From JBBQNY01 sp038255255 (GTDB lineage Bacteria; Pseudomonadota; Gammaproteobacteria; Xanthomonadales; Ahniellaceae): 64,000 nucleotides of DNA. Below are positions 44,001 through 51,766 of the stretch, piece after piece (position 1 is the stretch's first letter; each line of letters begins with the position of its first letter). The position numbers were made by a program, and so were the translations under genes. The stretch covers positions 1-64,000 of the forward strand of contig JBBSLL010000012.1 of the NCBI GenBank assembly GCA_038255255.1, in the 5' to 3' direction. A model generated the notes under the pieces. The model did not search any database, was not told where the DNA came from, and saw only the letters and a program-made list of their open reading frames with translations.

Positions 44001-44457
44001 GCAGCGCGCCGACGTGCTCGCGCGCGATGCCCAGGGCAACACCGCGCTGCACGCCGCTGCCCAGTCTTCGTACACGAGCGCGGAGCCTGACGCGTCCCGC
44101 GCGCTGCTGCAGCAGTTGCTCGATGCAGGCGCAGAGGTCGATTCCCGCAATGCGATGGGGCAGACGCCGCTGCTGGTGCTGCTCGGCGCACGCGTCACGG
44201 CGCACACGCCGCCCGGCTCGCGTGCGCTCGTCGATTCGGCGAGCCTGCTGGTGGCGGCCGGCGCCAGTCTCGACGTGCAGGACACGCGCGGCGTGGGGGT
44301 TCTGCACGCCGCGGCCATGCACGGCCTGCTCGACGTGGTGCGGTGGCTGATCCGCGCCGGCGCCGATGCGCGTCTGCGCGATACGCTCGGGCGCACCGCG
44401 CACGACGTAGCGCTGGTGCTGGGTTACGTCGACGTCGCCGCGGAGCTCAGGCGCTGA
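41041..44457 (+). CDS. Large membrane-anchored ankyrin-repeat protein
   Basis: A 1138-residue protein. Residues 1-230 contain about five transmembrane helices (for example LAYLLPALALAAPAAFTTHP and LAHLVAVLALTLAVVVLIGW). From about residue 270 to the end there are some twenty ankyrin repeats (NTPLHHAARCADPALAAILL, GRTALHTAALHGHAACVDAL, NTALHAAAQSS), with a more diverged block at 600-800. It follows recD directly on the same strand. The function is unknown; ankyrin arrays mediate protein binding, so a cytoplasmic scaffold at the inner membrane is likely. Confidence 0.85.
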   Translation: MSTPPSRGGSWLARLAYLLPALALAAPAAFTTHPASLIFLLLSLPVHAAGSAMLLRADEGRTWAQLLGRNALAHLVAVLALTLAVVVLIGWPVLRTMQAPDVGNALWLSLGVTVLLLVLCRTWPVFGLLWLDSGAQDAGNSATRLSRAFASAWRLTTGFFPTLGSGLAVGLAISLLVIGALCVAGLCGSLPTDLRRAALLLWAVVLAPLVSLLTLWRCRRLFHQDRASANRPSVDEPVREQVLVTEPDEFGRGLDRAIDPYPPSDPASLAAGVLGAAAAGEVDRALDLLRQGADPAAMPALDARDQRSLPMIAATLPDLRLLREIIALGGDVNRAVGGLTPLLAATRDSLQGRTDTVMTLVTNGADPRIADAAGNTPLHHAARCADPALAAILLDAGADRDALNGEGHSPLAIAAMTHNGVVLRCLLDRGAKAEPARGLPALIAAMSGTEDLPAPIKILLKHKARVDARDVLGRTALHTAALHGHAACVDALLAAGADVNARDNAGVTPLMEAARAGHDAALRRLIARKPAANEVDAAGRTALAIACQSKRASADTVQALLSAGVDPLIATRDGKRALDFAVNAGRWREVALLDPAYPLPASVRENTGAEAEEAAALASSSAHAGPDRVALLAQSLAQRHYAAAEELLLLAPALDVEALTEALLGCAGRLDAQGYALLLRHGLHVHFVDSNGQALLHRLAALRPLPLRVLRLVRGSGASPAGGAALTGLLAGALAMDTAGRAYAIRMARDWLDAGADAWRTGGSGETVLFLAVRLCDRLLVDALLERGVDARRTNASGCGLLHLLPALDDEDTAVAIARALLRAGADPAARDNQGQSPQGAALARGRNALAHWLGWSRWSPPGRALLEADLVAAAAMGDRVAVVRLLDLGLPLDARDAQGCTALIRATGGGHADIAALLIARGADADARSSSGITALGAALTSGRIALVDRLLEHGIAVDQRLVDDATPLMLAAALGRGDGVGRLLAQRADVLARDAQGNTALHAAAQSSYTSAEPDASRALLQQLLDAGAEVDSRNAMGQTPLLVLLGARVTAHTPPGSRALVDSASLLVAAGASLDVQDTRGVGVLHAAAMHGLLDVVRWLIRAGADARLRDTLGRTAHDVALVLGYVDVAAELRR

Positions 44458-44461
44458 TCGC

Positions 44462-46327
44462 TCAAGGCCCCATGGTGGCCGCAGTGCGCTCATTGTCGCC
44501 CGGCGACACAGGCGCATCGGCCGGGTCCGCATCGAGTGGTGAATCGCGGTAGTCGGCCTCGAAGATCTCGGTCAACTCCGCCATGGCGTCCTTTGCGCTC
44601 TGGACCAGCCCGGCCTCGTCGTGATGGATGAGGTATTGCGCGCGCAGCAGTCGCTCATCGTGCTCGCGGAAGCGCGTCAGTAGATTCGCGGCGCGCTGCG
44701 GCGGAACGCCGAGCGCCTCGAGCACCTTGCGCGTCATCACCAGGCTGGAGTGGAAGGTTTCGCGAGTCACCCCGGCCAGTTGCAGGTCCATGAGCTTGAA
44801 CAGGTGCTGGCGGTTGCGCGCGCGCGCGAACACTTTGAGGTGCGGATAGGTCTGTCGCACCACGCGTGCGATGCGGACCGCGGCTTCCGCGTCGTCCATT
44901 GCGATCACGAACACTTCGGCCTGGTCGACCTTGGCCGCGCGCAGGAGCTCGGGACGGGCAGGATCGCCGTAGTAGATCTTGTTGTCGAAGCGTCGCGAGA
45001 AATCGATCTGCTCGACGCTGTTTTCCAGTGCCGTGAACGGAATCCGGTGAGCCCGCAACACGCGCGCCACGATCTGTCCCATGCGACCGAAGCCCGCGAT
45101 CACCACGCGCGGCACCTCGCCATCGGGATCGATCGCATCGAACGGGCGCGGCGCGGCCTTGGCGAAGCGCCGGCTCGCGCGTTCCGCCAGCGTAACCAGC
45201 AGCGGCGTCACGGCCATCGACAACACGACCGTCGCCGTCAGCAGGTCGACGAGTTCCGCAGACACGAGCCGCTCGCCGCTGGCCAGCGTGAGCAGGATGA
45301 AGGCGAACTCGCCGCCTTGCGCCAGCAACGCCGCGAACAGCCACGCGCCGCGCCGGTCCAGACGCGCTGTGCGCAGCCCGATGACGACCAGGATCCCGGC
45401 CTTGATCACCAGCAGGCCGACCAGCAGCCCGACCACCGAAAGCGGCTTGGTCGCCACGAACTGCCAGTCGACACTCATGCCCACGCCGATGAAGAACAGC
45501 CCGAGCAGCAGGCCCTTGAAGGGCTCGAGGTTGGCTTCGATCTCGTGGCGGAACTCCGTGTCCGCGAGCAGCAGACCCGCGAGAAAGCCGCCGAGGCTCA
45601 TCGACAGGCCGACCTCGGCCGTGAGGAACGCGGTGCCGATCGCAACCAGCAGCGTCGTGGCGGTGAAAGACTCCACGCTGCGCGTGGAGGCGATGAATCG
45701 GAACAGCGGACGGACCAGGAAGCGGCTCGCCAGCACCAGCCCGCCGATCAGCAGCACGGCACGCAGGGCGGCCTGGCCCATGCCCATGACATCGGGTGCC
45801 TCCGCCGCGCTCTGCGCGAGCACCGGCAACAACGCGACCGCAGGAATGACCGCGACGTCCTGGAACAACAGCACGCCGAGCGAGGTACGCCCGTGCGCGC
45901 TCTGCAGTTCCTTGCGTTCGGCAAGCAGCTGCACACCGAACGCGGTCGACGACAGCGCGAGCGCCGATGCCGCCACCAGCGCGGCGCGCCACTCGATCCC
46001 GAACGCCAGCGCGATCAGCAGCAGCACGGCCGTCGTTGCAGCGACCTGCAGCAGGCCAACGCCGAACACCGCGCGCCGCATCAGCCACAGTCGTGCCGGC
46101 GAAAGTTCGAGACCGATCAGGAACAGCAACATGACCACGCCGAGCTCGCCCAGCAGCCGGTCGCCTTCGGATGCCGTGATGAGCCCCAGAGCGCTGGGCC
46201 CGAGCACTGCGCCGGCGACCAGGTAAGCGAGGATCGGCCCGAGTTTCAGGCGATTGAACAGCGGCACCGCCACCGCGATCGCGAGCAGGAAGATGAAGGC
46301 CTTGAGCAGCGTGGCATCGGCGTGCAT
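44462..46327 (-). CDS. CPA2-family monovalent cation/proton antiporter (KefC-like)
   Basis: A 621-residue protein with about twelve transmembrane helices (FIFLLAIAVAVPLFNRLKLG, VMLLFLIGLELSP, GVLLFQDVAVIPAVALLPVL) followed by a TrkA-N nucleotide-binding domain (PRVVIAGFGRMGQIVARVLR). The layout is that of KefB/KefC glutathione-gated potassium efflux systems, which protect against electrophiles. The length is near E. coli KefC (620). No KefF/KefG partner is adjacent. It converges on the ankyrin gene, four bases apart. Confidence 0.92.
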   Translation of the reverse strand: MHADATLLKAFIFLLAIAVAVPLFNRLKLGPILAYLVAGAVLGPSALGLITASEGDRLLGELGVVMLLFLIGLELSPARLWLMRRAVFGVGLLQVAATTAVLLLIALAFGIEWRAALVAASALALSSTAFGVQLLAERKELQSAHGRTSLGVLLFQDVAVIPAVALLPVLAQSAAEAPDVMGMGQAALRAVLLIGGLVLASRFLVRPLFRFIASTRSVESFTATTLLVAIGTAFLTAEVGLSMSLGGFLAGLLLADTEFRHEIEANLEPFKGLLLGLFFIGVGMSVDWQFVATKPLSVVGLLVGLLVIKAGILVVIGLRTARLDRRGAWLFAALLAQGGEFAFILLTLASGERLVSAELVDLLTATVVLSMAVTPLLVTLAERASRRFAKAAPRPFDAIDPDGEVPRVVIAGFGRMGQIVARVLRAHRIPFTALENSVEQIDFSRRFDNKIYYGDPARPELLRAAKVDQAEVFVIAMDDAEAAVRIARVVRQTYPHLKVFARARNRQHLFKLMDLQLAGVTRETFHSSLVMTRKVLEALGVPPQRAANLLTRFREHDERLLRAQYLIHHDEAGLVQSAKDAMAELTEIFEADYRDSPLDADPADAPVSPGDNERTAATMGP

Positions 46328-46381
46328 GACCGAACCTTGGCAGAGCGATTTGGCGCATGCAACGACGGCCGGGCGGGCGCG

Positions 46382-46924
46382 CTAGGCGGGGGCGAAGCTC
46401 AGTTCGAAACGGCAGTGGTCGTCGCCCCGGTGCATGCAGCGCGACTGGCTGACGGCGAGGGTTTCGCCGAAGTGCGCTGCCGAACCCAGCATCAGGCCTT
46501 CCGCCAGCCCGCACAGGCGACGCGGCGACCGGTAGACGATCGGCCGCTCATCTCCGTCCGGTACGGGATACTCGAAGTCCGGCACGTCCACGCCCGGGTA
46601 CAGGTTGCGGACTTCCGGATGGATGATGTCGTTGAGACTGCGCAGGAAGCCCCAGCAGTTCTCGTGTCGCTCGAACAGCTCCGGGGCATACGCCCGGAAG
46701 TGCGGGATCGCATGCTGGCCGAACCAGCGCAGGGCCTCTTGCGGCGAAAGGTCCTGGGCAGCGGCGATGGCCGTCACGAGCCGGCCGAGTTCAGCGTCCG
46801 AGTAGCTGGCCGAGTAGCTGTAGCTCGGTTGCGCGTCCGCCGCGGCGACCACCTCGAACCATGCGTCCGATCCGAACGCGTCGACGTAGCACGTCTCCAG
46901 CACCTGGAAAACGAGTCCCTGCAT
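46382..46924 (-). CDS. Stand-alone H-NOX haem NO/O2-binding sensor
   Basis: A 180-residue single-domain H-NOX protein. The proximal haem ligand is H102 (NDIIHPEVRNLYPGVDVPDF) and the propionate-binding triad is Y131-S133-R135 (YRSPR), exactly the canonical numbering. The distal pocket residues appear non-polar, suggesting NO rather than O2 sensing, as in facultative proteobacteria. H-NOX genes usually sit beside a histidine kinase or diguanylate cyclase; none is adjacent here. Confidence 0.92.
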   Translation of the reverse strand: MQGLVFQVLETCYVDAFGSDAWFEVVAAADAQPSYSYSASYSDAELGRLVTAIAAAQDLSPQEALRWFGQHAIPHFRAYAPELFERHENCWGFLRSLNDIIHPEVRNLYPGVDVPDFEYPVPDGDERPIVYRSPRRLCGLAEGLMLGSAAHFGETLAVSQSRCMHRGDDHCRFELSFAPA

Positions 46925-47029
46925 GGTTGGTGGCGCCCCTTGCGCAGTCGTGCGAACGGGAATCTAGCACCGCAGGGGCGCCACACAATCCCGGCGCGAC
47001 GGCGCGACGGCGCGCGCCGCGGTCGAGTC

Positions 47030-47458
47030 TCAGTCTTCTGCGCTGCTGGCCTTCTCTGCGCTGGCAGCCGGTGTCTTCTTGGCCGCGGCGCGCTTACGCG
47101 GAGCAGCGGCGGCCTTCTTCGCGGCAGTCTTGCGCGGAGCCGCAATGCGGCGCGCCGACTTGTTGGCGGCGGCTTCCTCCTCGCGCTGCTTCTTGATGAA
47201 GTACGCGGCAGCGGCGGCGGTCGCCACGGCGACGGCGGCCGCGACGGCGATCGGATACTTCTTGCCGTTGCGGGCGAGGATGCGCGCGCCTTGGCCGGCG
47301 AGGGCCAGCTTGGCGCCCACATCGAGCGCCTTGATGCCGTCCTGGACGCGCGAGAGGTCGATCGCGCGCGCGCGGTCGTACAACGCGCCGCCGATCTCAC
47401 CGGCCTCGCCCATTTTTACCAGTGCCTGATTCGCCAGTTTCTGCAGGGTGTCGGCCAT
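47030..47458 (-). CDS. Membrane protein with histone H1-like basic tail
   Basis: A 142-residue protein: an N-terminal helical region (MADTLQKLANQALVKMGEAG), one alanine-rich transmembrane helix (YPIAVAAAVAVATAAAAAYF), then a lysine/alanine/proline-rich tail (KTAAKKAAAAPRKRAAAKK) ending in an acidic patch. The tail resembles bacterial histone H1-like proteins and could touch nucleic acid or teichoic-like polymers. The family is not recognised. ATG 47458 has no strong Shine-Dalgarno sequence. Confidence 0.6.
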   Translation of the reverse strand: MADTLQKLANQALVKMGEAGEIGGALYDRARAIDLSRVQDGIKALDVGAKLALAGQGARILARNGKKYPIAVAAAVAVATAAAAAYFIKKQREEEAAANKSARRIAAPRKTAAKKAAAAPRKRAAAKKTPAASAEKASSAED

Positions 47459-47800
47459 CTTTTAACTCCGTTGCGTGTCATGTCGCGCGTGCGCGCGGTT
47501 GCGATGTGGAAAGGTACTGCCACCAAACTGAATGCACCATGCTTGGCCAGATTGGCCGCTAACCTGTGTGGGCGCGGCGCCCGACGCGATGGCGGTTTTT
47601 TTGTGGGAGCGACGTCAGTCGCGACTGTGTCCGTCGGGAAATATCGCAATAGGCGTCGCGTTGCGGCGGAATGCGGGATCGCCTTGCCTCCGGGTGAAGC
47701 CTTTTATCCTGCGGCAAGGCGATGCCGCCTCCCGCCGCCCCTGGGCCGATTCGTTCCGACCACGCTTCTGCTGACGTCGCGAAGGATGGCGCGTCGCGGG
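47459..47800. other. Intergenic region with an interspersed palindromic repeat
   Basis: About 340 bases between the H1-like gene and the end of hrpB. It contains a T7 run followed by GTGGGAGCGACGTCAGTCGC (about 47602-47621), a palindrome-bearing sequence of a type I associate with interspersed repeats in Xanthomonadaceae genomes. The rest shows no gene. Confidence 0.5.
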
Positions 47801-50293
47801 TCAGCGCACGCGTGGCTTGGCGCGATGCGTGGGTGCGGCGGTCCAGGGATCCTGCGGCCACGGATGGCGCGGATAACGCCGCAGCATCTCGCCGCGCACT
47901 TCAGGGTATGTCCGCTCCCAGAAGCCTCGCAGGTCCTGCGTCACCTGCAGGGGTCGACCGGCGGGCGACAGCAGGTGCAACGTGACGGGTACGCGGCCCT
48001 CGGCGATGCGAGGCGTATCTGCGAGCCCGAACAACTCCTGCAGCTTGCACGCCAGCACTGGGGGCGAGCCTGCCGAGTAGACCAGAGCGCGCTGCATGCC
48101 CGACGGCACGCGCAGCTGCGTGGGTGCGATCGCGCCGAGCCGGCGGCGCTGCGCGTGGTCCAGGAGATTTTCCAGCGCGTCCTGCAGGTCCGCTGCACTC
48201 AGCGTGTCGAGTCGCGTCTTGCCGGCGAGCGCAGGCTCGAGCCATGCCTCGCGGGAAGACAGCAACGTGCCCTCATCCACGGGCGGCCATGGTTCTTCGG
48301 GAAACCAGCCCGCCGCGCACTTCACCCTCTCGCACCACTGCCGCGTCGCGTCCGTCCACGGCAACACGTCGAGCCCGAGCCGGGCGATCGCATCGCCCAG
48401 CGCCGTCGCGCAGGCGGCGCCGTCGGGCTTCGGCAACGGCGTGCGAGCCAGGACGATCGCACCGAAGCGCTGCACCCGTTCGGCGACCAGCGCGCCGCGC
48501 GCATCGTGCCATTCCACGCGGTCTTCGCTTGAGAAGTGCGTGCCGAAATGCTGGCGCAGGTCCGACTCCGCCAGCGAGGCCGCCCGCACGATCTTCGCGT
48601 TGCCCACCGCATCCTCGAGTTCCGCGAGGGCGAGCCAGGGTTCACCGGCCAGCATCGAGTCCTCGAACAGCGACGCGCTGCGCCCGTTGGCGAGCTGGAA
48701 TCGTCTCGGATCCTGCGGGTGCGCGCGGGCGATCCGGTCGGGAAAAGCGCGCGCCAACTGCAGCCCCAGCGCGTGCGCTGGCGCGTCGCGCGGCGGGGCA
48801 GCTTTCTCGCCGATTCGACGACGCCATTGCTGCGCAACGCGATCGATCGCCATCAGCGCACCGCGCGCGCCGCCGACGTTGCCGCGGGGGTCGCGCGCCG
48901 CTGACAGGGCGCGCCAGCGCGTCGCGAAATCATCGCTACGCTCGCGCAGCGGATCGCGCGCCTCGATAAGCGCAGCAACGTCGCACGCGAGCGCGCGTTC
49001 CTGTCCCGGTGGCGCACTGGCGAGCATCGTGGCGATGCGCGGCGACGTGCCGATCTGCAGCGCGCGTCGGCCCGTCGGCGTGATTCTCCCGGCGGCGTCC
49101 AGCAGGCCCAGCGTTTGCAGCAGGTCGCGGGCGGCTGCGAGCGCGCCCGGCGGCGGCGGCGTCACGAACTGCAGCTCGCTCGACCCCCATGCGGCGAGTT
49201 CAAGCGCAAGGCTCGAAAGGTCGACCTGCTCGATCTCCGGCGTGCGTTGCGCAGCGAGGCGCAGGCTGGCCGGCCAGAGCCGGTAGCACCAGCCGTTCGA
49301 CACGCGGCCCGCACGACCCGCGCGCTGCGTCGCCGAATCCTGGGCGATGTTGACAGTGGCCAGTCGCGAGAAGCCGCTGTTCGGATCGAAGCGCGGTTCG
49401 CGGGCGAGTCCCGCGTCGATCACGATGCGGGTGCCCGGCAAGGTCACGGAAGACTCTGCGACATTGGTGGCGAGCACGATGCGGCGCGCGCCGCCAGGAT
49501 CGGGCGCCAGCGCCTCGGCCTGCCGCTCGATCGGCAACTCGCCGTGCAGGGGCAACACGCGCAGCGGCAATGCCTCGTTTCCGGCGAGCGAGTCGAGTGC
49601 GCGCGTCGCGTCAGCGATGGCGCGCGCGCCGGGCAGGAATACGAGCAGGTCGCCGGGATGCGCTGCGAGGGCCTGCGCGCAGGCGCGCCGCACCGTGTGC
49701 GCGAGCGCTTCGTTTCGCGCCGGCGGAAAATGGGTGGTGGTGACCGCGTACGCGCGGCTTGCGCTGGTGAGTCGCGGTGCCTCCAGCCATTTCGCGAGGC
49801 GTTCGCCGTCGAGGGTCGCCGACATCAGCACGATGCGCAGGTCGGGGCGGATCGAGCGCTGCACGTCGAGCGCGAGCGCGAGGCCGAGGTCCGCGGTGAG
49901 GTGCCGCTCGTGAAACTCGTCGAACAGCAGCGCGCCGATGCCTTCGAGCGTCGGATCGTCCTGCAGCATGCGCGTCAGGATTCCCTCGGTCACGACCTCG
50001 ATGCGCGTCGCGGCGGACACGCGATTCTCGAAGCGGATGCGGTAGCCGACAGTCACGCCGACCGCTTCGCCGCGCTGCGCGGCCATGAAAGTGGCGGCCG
50101 CGCGTGTCGCCAGGCGCCGCGGTTCGAGCATGAGGACTTTTTGCGTGCCGAGCCATGGCGTGTCGAGCAACGCGGGCGGCACCTGCGTCGTCTTGCCCGC
50201 GCCGGGCGCGGCTTCGATCACCAGTCGCGGATGCGCCGCCAGGGATGCGAGGATCGCCGGCAGCAGGTCAACGATCGGCAACGCCTCGCGCAT
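47801..50293 (-). CDS. hrpB: ATP-dependent RNA helicase HrpB
   Basis: An 830-residue DEAH-type helicase with Walker A EAAPGAGKTTQVPP, the DEFH box LLFDEFHERHLTADLG, LMSATLDGERL, and motif VI SATQRAGRAGRVSNG. The C-terminal HrpB-specific domain is present (FWERTYPEVRGEMLRRYPRH). The length fits E. coli HrpB (809). ATG 50293 is chosen because MREALPIVDLLPAIL begins the conserved region. The cellular role is uncertain; mRNA or rRNA processing is proposed. Confidence 0.93.
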   Translation of the reverse strand: MREALPIVDLLPAILASLAAHPRLVIEAAPGAGKTTQVPPALLDTPWLGTQKVLMLEPRRLATRAAATFMAAQRGEAVGVTVGYRIRFENRVSAATRIEVVTEGILTRMLQDDPTLEGIGALLFDEFHERHLTADLGLALALDVQRSIRPDLRIVLMSATLDGERLAKWLEAPRLTSASRAYAVTTTHFPPARNEALAHTVRRACAQALAAHPGDLLVFLPGARAIADATRALDSLAGNEALPLRVLPLHGELPIERQAEALAPDPGGARRIVLATNVAESSVTLPGTRIVIDAGLAREPRFDPNSGFSRLATVNIAQDSATQRAGRAGRVSNGWCYRLWPASLRLAAQRTPEIEQVDLSSLALELAAWGSSELQFVTPPPPGALAAARDLLQTLGLLDAAGRITPTGRRALQIGTSPRIATMLASAPPGQERALACDVAALIEARDPLRERSDDFATRWRALSAARDPRGNVGGARGALMAIDRVAQQWRRRIGEKAAPPRDAPAHALGLQLARAFPDRIARAHPQDPRRFQLANGRSASLFEDSMLAGEPWLALAELEDAVGNAKIVRAASLAESDLRQHFGTHFSSEDRVEWHDARGALVAERVQRFGAIVLARTPLPKPDGAACATALGDAIARLGLDVLPWTDATRQWCERVKCAAGWFPEEPWPPVDEGTLLSSREAWLEPALAGKTRLDTLSAADLQDALENLLDHAQRRRLGAIAPTQLRVPSGMQRALVYSAGSPPVLACKLQELFGLADTPRIAEGRVPVTLHLLSPAGRPLQVTQDLRGFWERTYPEVRGEMLRRYPRHPWPQDPWTAAPTHRAKPRVR

Positions 50294-50302
50294 GCGTGCA
50301 AT

Positions 50303-50324
50303 GTAGGGCGGGTCTCGACCCGCC
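50303..50324 (+). repeat. GTAG-type REP palindrome
   Basis: GTAG followed by GGCGGGT and the inverse ACCCGCC around CTCG. It has the same design as the elements at 30932-31065 but a different arm sequence. It lies just upstream of the hrpB start. Confidence 0.65.
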
Positions 50325-50391
50325 GCACGCATCTCGGCACCGCACGCGTCTCGGCGCCGCACGCATCTCGGCACCGCACACCTCCCGCCTC
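50324..50391 (+). repeat. 17-base tandem repeat, about four units
   Basis: Units CGCACGCATCTCGGCAC (50324-50340), CGCACGCGTCTCGGCGC (50341-50357), CGCACGCATCTCGGCAC again (50358-50374) and a degenerate fourth (50375-50391). It lies between hrpB and the secreted hypothetical gene, flanked on both sides by GTAG-type palindromes. Confidence 0.75.
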
Positions 50392-50439
50392 GCGCGTCCG
50401 GCTGCGCAACGCGGCCACCCCCACCGCGGCCACCCCGAT

Positions 50440-50462
50440 GTCGCGCCCGAGGCGCGACCTAC
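50440..50462 (-). repeat. GTAG-type REP palindrome, minus orientation
   Basis: On the minus strand: GTAG, then GTCGCGCC-TCG-GGCGCGAC (the G of GTAG is shared). It ends one base before the stop of the neighbouring minus-strand gene, and pairs with the plus-strand element at 50303-50324 in inverted orientation. Confidence 0.7.
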
Positions 50463-50463
50463 G

Positions 50464-51495
50464 CTACCGCATCGACTCGATCAACTCGCGCACCTTCGGC
50501 TGCAATGCTTCGGTATCGATGCCGTACTGCGCCTTGACCTGCTCCGCGGTCAGACCTGGCGGCAGGCGGTCGAGCCCGCCCATCGCCTCGATCAAGCCGG
50601 GAGCGGCGTGGGCCGCCGCGGCCTTCGGATCCGCGCTGGATGGTCCAACGCCTGTCTGCACGAAGTTCCTGCTCGCCGAACGAAAGCCCCGCACAGGGTA
50701 GAACCGTGCCGGCGACTCGGGCGAGTTGCCGATGAAGAGCTGCATGACGCCGTCGAACTGCGACAGGCCAGCGGTGACCGTGTAGGTGAAGAAGACGGAG
50801 TTGGCCTGCGTGCTGCCGGCTCCATCGGTCACCACGATCACGTGCTTGTTCTGGGTGGTGTCGAAAAAGCCCGCAAGATCATGCGCAGCGTATGCCGCAG
50901 TGGTGCAACGCGCCGCCAGTGACTCGCTGGGGCGACACCCCTGGAACTGATCCGGGTTCGGCGCCGTGTCGACGGTGTCGATCTTCAGGATATCGCCGAA
51001 GTACGGATACGCCTGGAACTCCGCGCCGCGTGACGACAAATCGAGCACCACCTGCCATTCGCCGAGCATCATCTCGGTCTGGTTGCCGTGTGCGAAGTTG
51101 AAGCGCTCGATCGGAATGACACGCGAACCGATCGTCAGTCGGCCGCGGGTTTCGGTGTCGAATACAATCGACGCATTGCCGCCGGCACCCGTAAGCGTGA
51201 TCGGCCGGCCCTGGTAGTTGCAGGTCAGACACTGCCCACTCGTGTAGCCGTCGAGCGGAGCACTCCACGAACTGTTGCCCACCATCGGCCCCGCGCCGAT
51301 GAAGAATGCCGAGGTGCCGTTCGTGTCGTAGGCATATACGAGCATCGCCAGCACGTTGTTCTGGATCTCGATCGTGTAGCCGCGGCCGTCTTCGGCCGGG
51401 TTCCACCAGAGGCCGGACTCGGGCGTGAAGGCGTTGGCCGCGGGCACGGCCAGTGACAGCGCCAGCACCGCCAGCGCAGATTTGCAGTAGGACAT
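50464..51495 (-). CDS. Secreted hypothetical protein
   Basis: A 343-residue protein with a signal peptide (CKSALAVLALSLAVPAANA) and then a beta-rich domain starting FTPESGLWWNPAEDGRGYTI. This SGLWWNPxExGRGxxIE pattern recurs in secreted proteins of Xanthomonadales and Burkholderiales. A paired cysteine segment (CLTC) and a C-terminal helical LPPGLTAEQVKAQYG follow. The function is unknown. ATG 51495 is preceded by GAGG. Confidence 0.7.
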   Translation of the reverse strand: MSYCKSALAVLALSLAVPAANAFTPESGLWWNPAEDGRGYTIEIQNNVLAMLVYAYDTNGTSAFFIGAGPMVGNSSWSAPLDGYTSGQCLTCNYQGRPITLTGAGGNASIVFDTETRGRLTIGSRVIPIERFNFAHGNQTEMMLGEWQVVLDLSSRGAEFQAYPYFGDILKIDTVDTAPNPDQFQGCRPSESLAARCTTAAYAAHDLAGFFDTTQNKHVIVVTDGAGSTQANSVFFTYTVTAGLSQFDGVMQLFIGNSPESPARFYPVRGFRSASRNFVQTGVGPSSADPKAAAAHAAPGLIEAMGGLDRLPPGLTAEQVKAQYGIDTEALQPKVRELIESMR

Positions 51496-51665
51496 ATCGA
51501 CCTCGAAGGCAGGGAATACGCGCAGCGTACAGGCCCGTACGTTGTTGCCTGGGCGCTGAATTCGGCGTGAATGAACTGTGAAGAATCGTTGCCGGCTTGC
51601 ATCCGGCAGCCTCTCTAAACGCCCTCGTGCGTGGGTCAAGTCGGCTTGGCGATCTTACGGACTGA

Positions 51666-51694
51666 GTAGGTCAGGTCGGCTGCGCCGACCTGAC
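51666..51694 (+). repeat. GTAG-type REP palindrome near tatD
   Basis: GTAG, then GTCAGGTCGGC-TGC-GCCGACCTGAC (the G is shared). An inverted partial copy, GTCCTGACCTAC, lies at 51724-51735, so the pair brackets the start of the tatD leader in inverted orientation. Confidence 0.7.
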
Positions 51695-51766
51695 AAATAC
51701 CTGCGGAACACGTTGTGGGTCCGTCCTGACCTACGATGCGCGATCTTTCGGAACACGCGGTCCCCC

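Noticed and set aside
44750..48532. Long plus-strand frame across the antiporter, H-NOX and hrpB region
   Set aside because: It is antisense to three well-supported minus-strand genes and has a low-complexity, shadow-like composition.
50324..50391. CRISPR-like array
   Set aside because: The 17-base units are directly adjacent with no spacers, so this is a simple tandem repeat.
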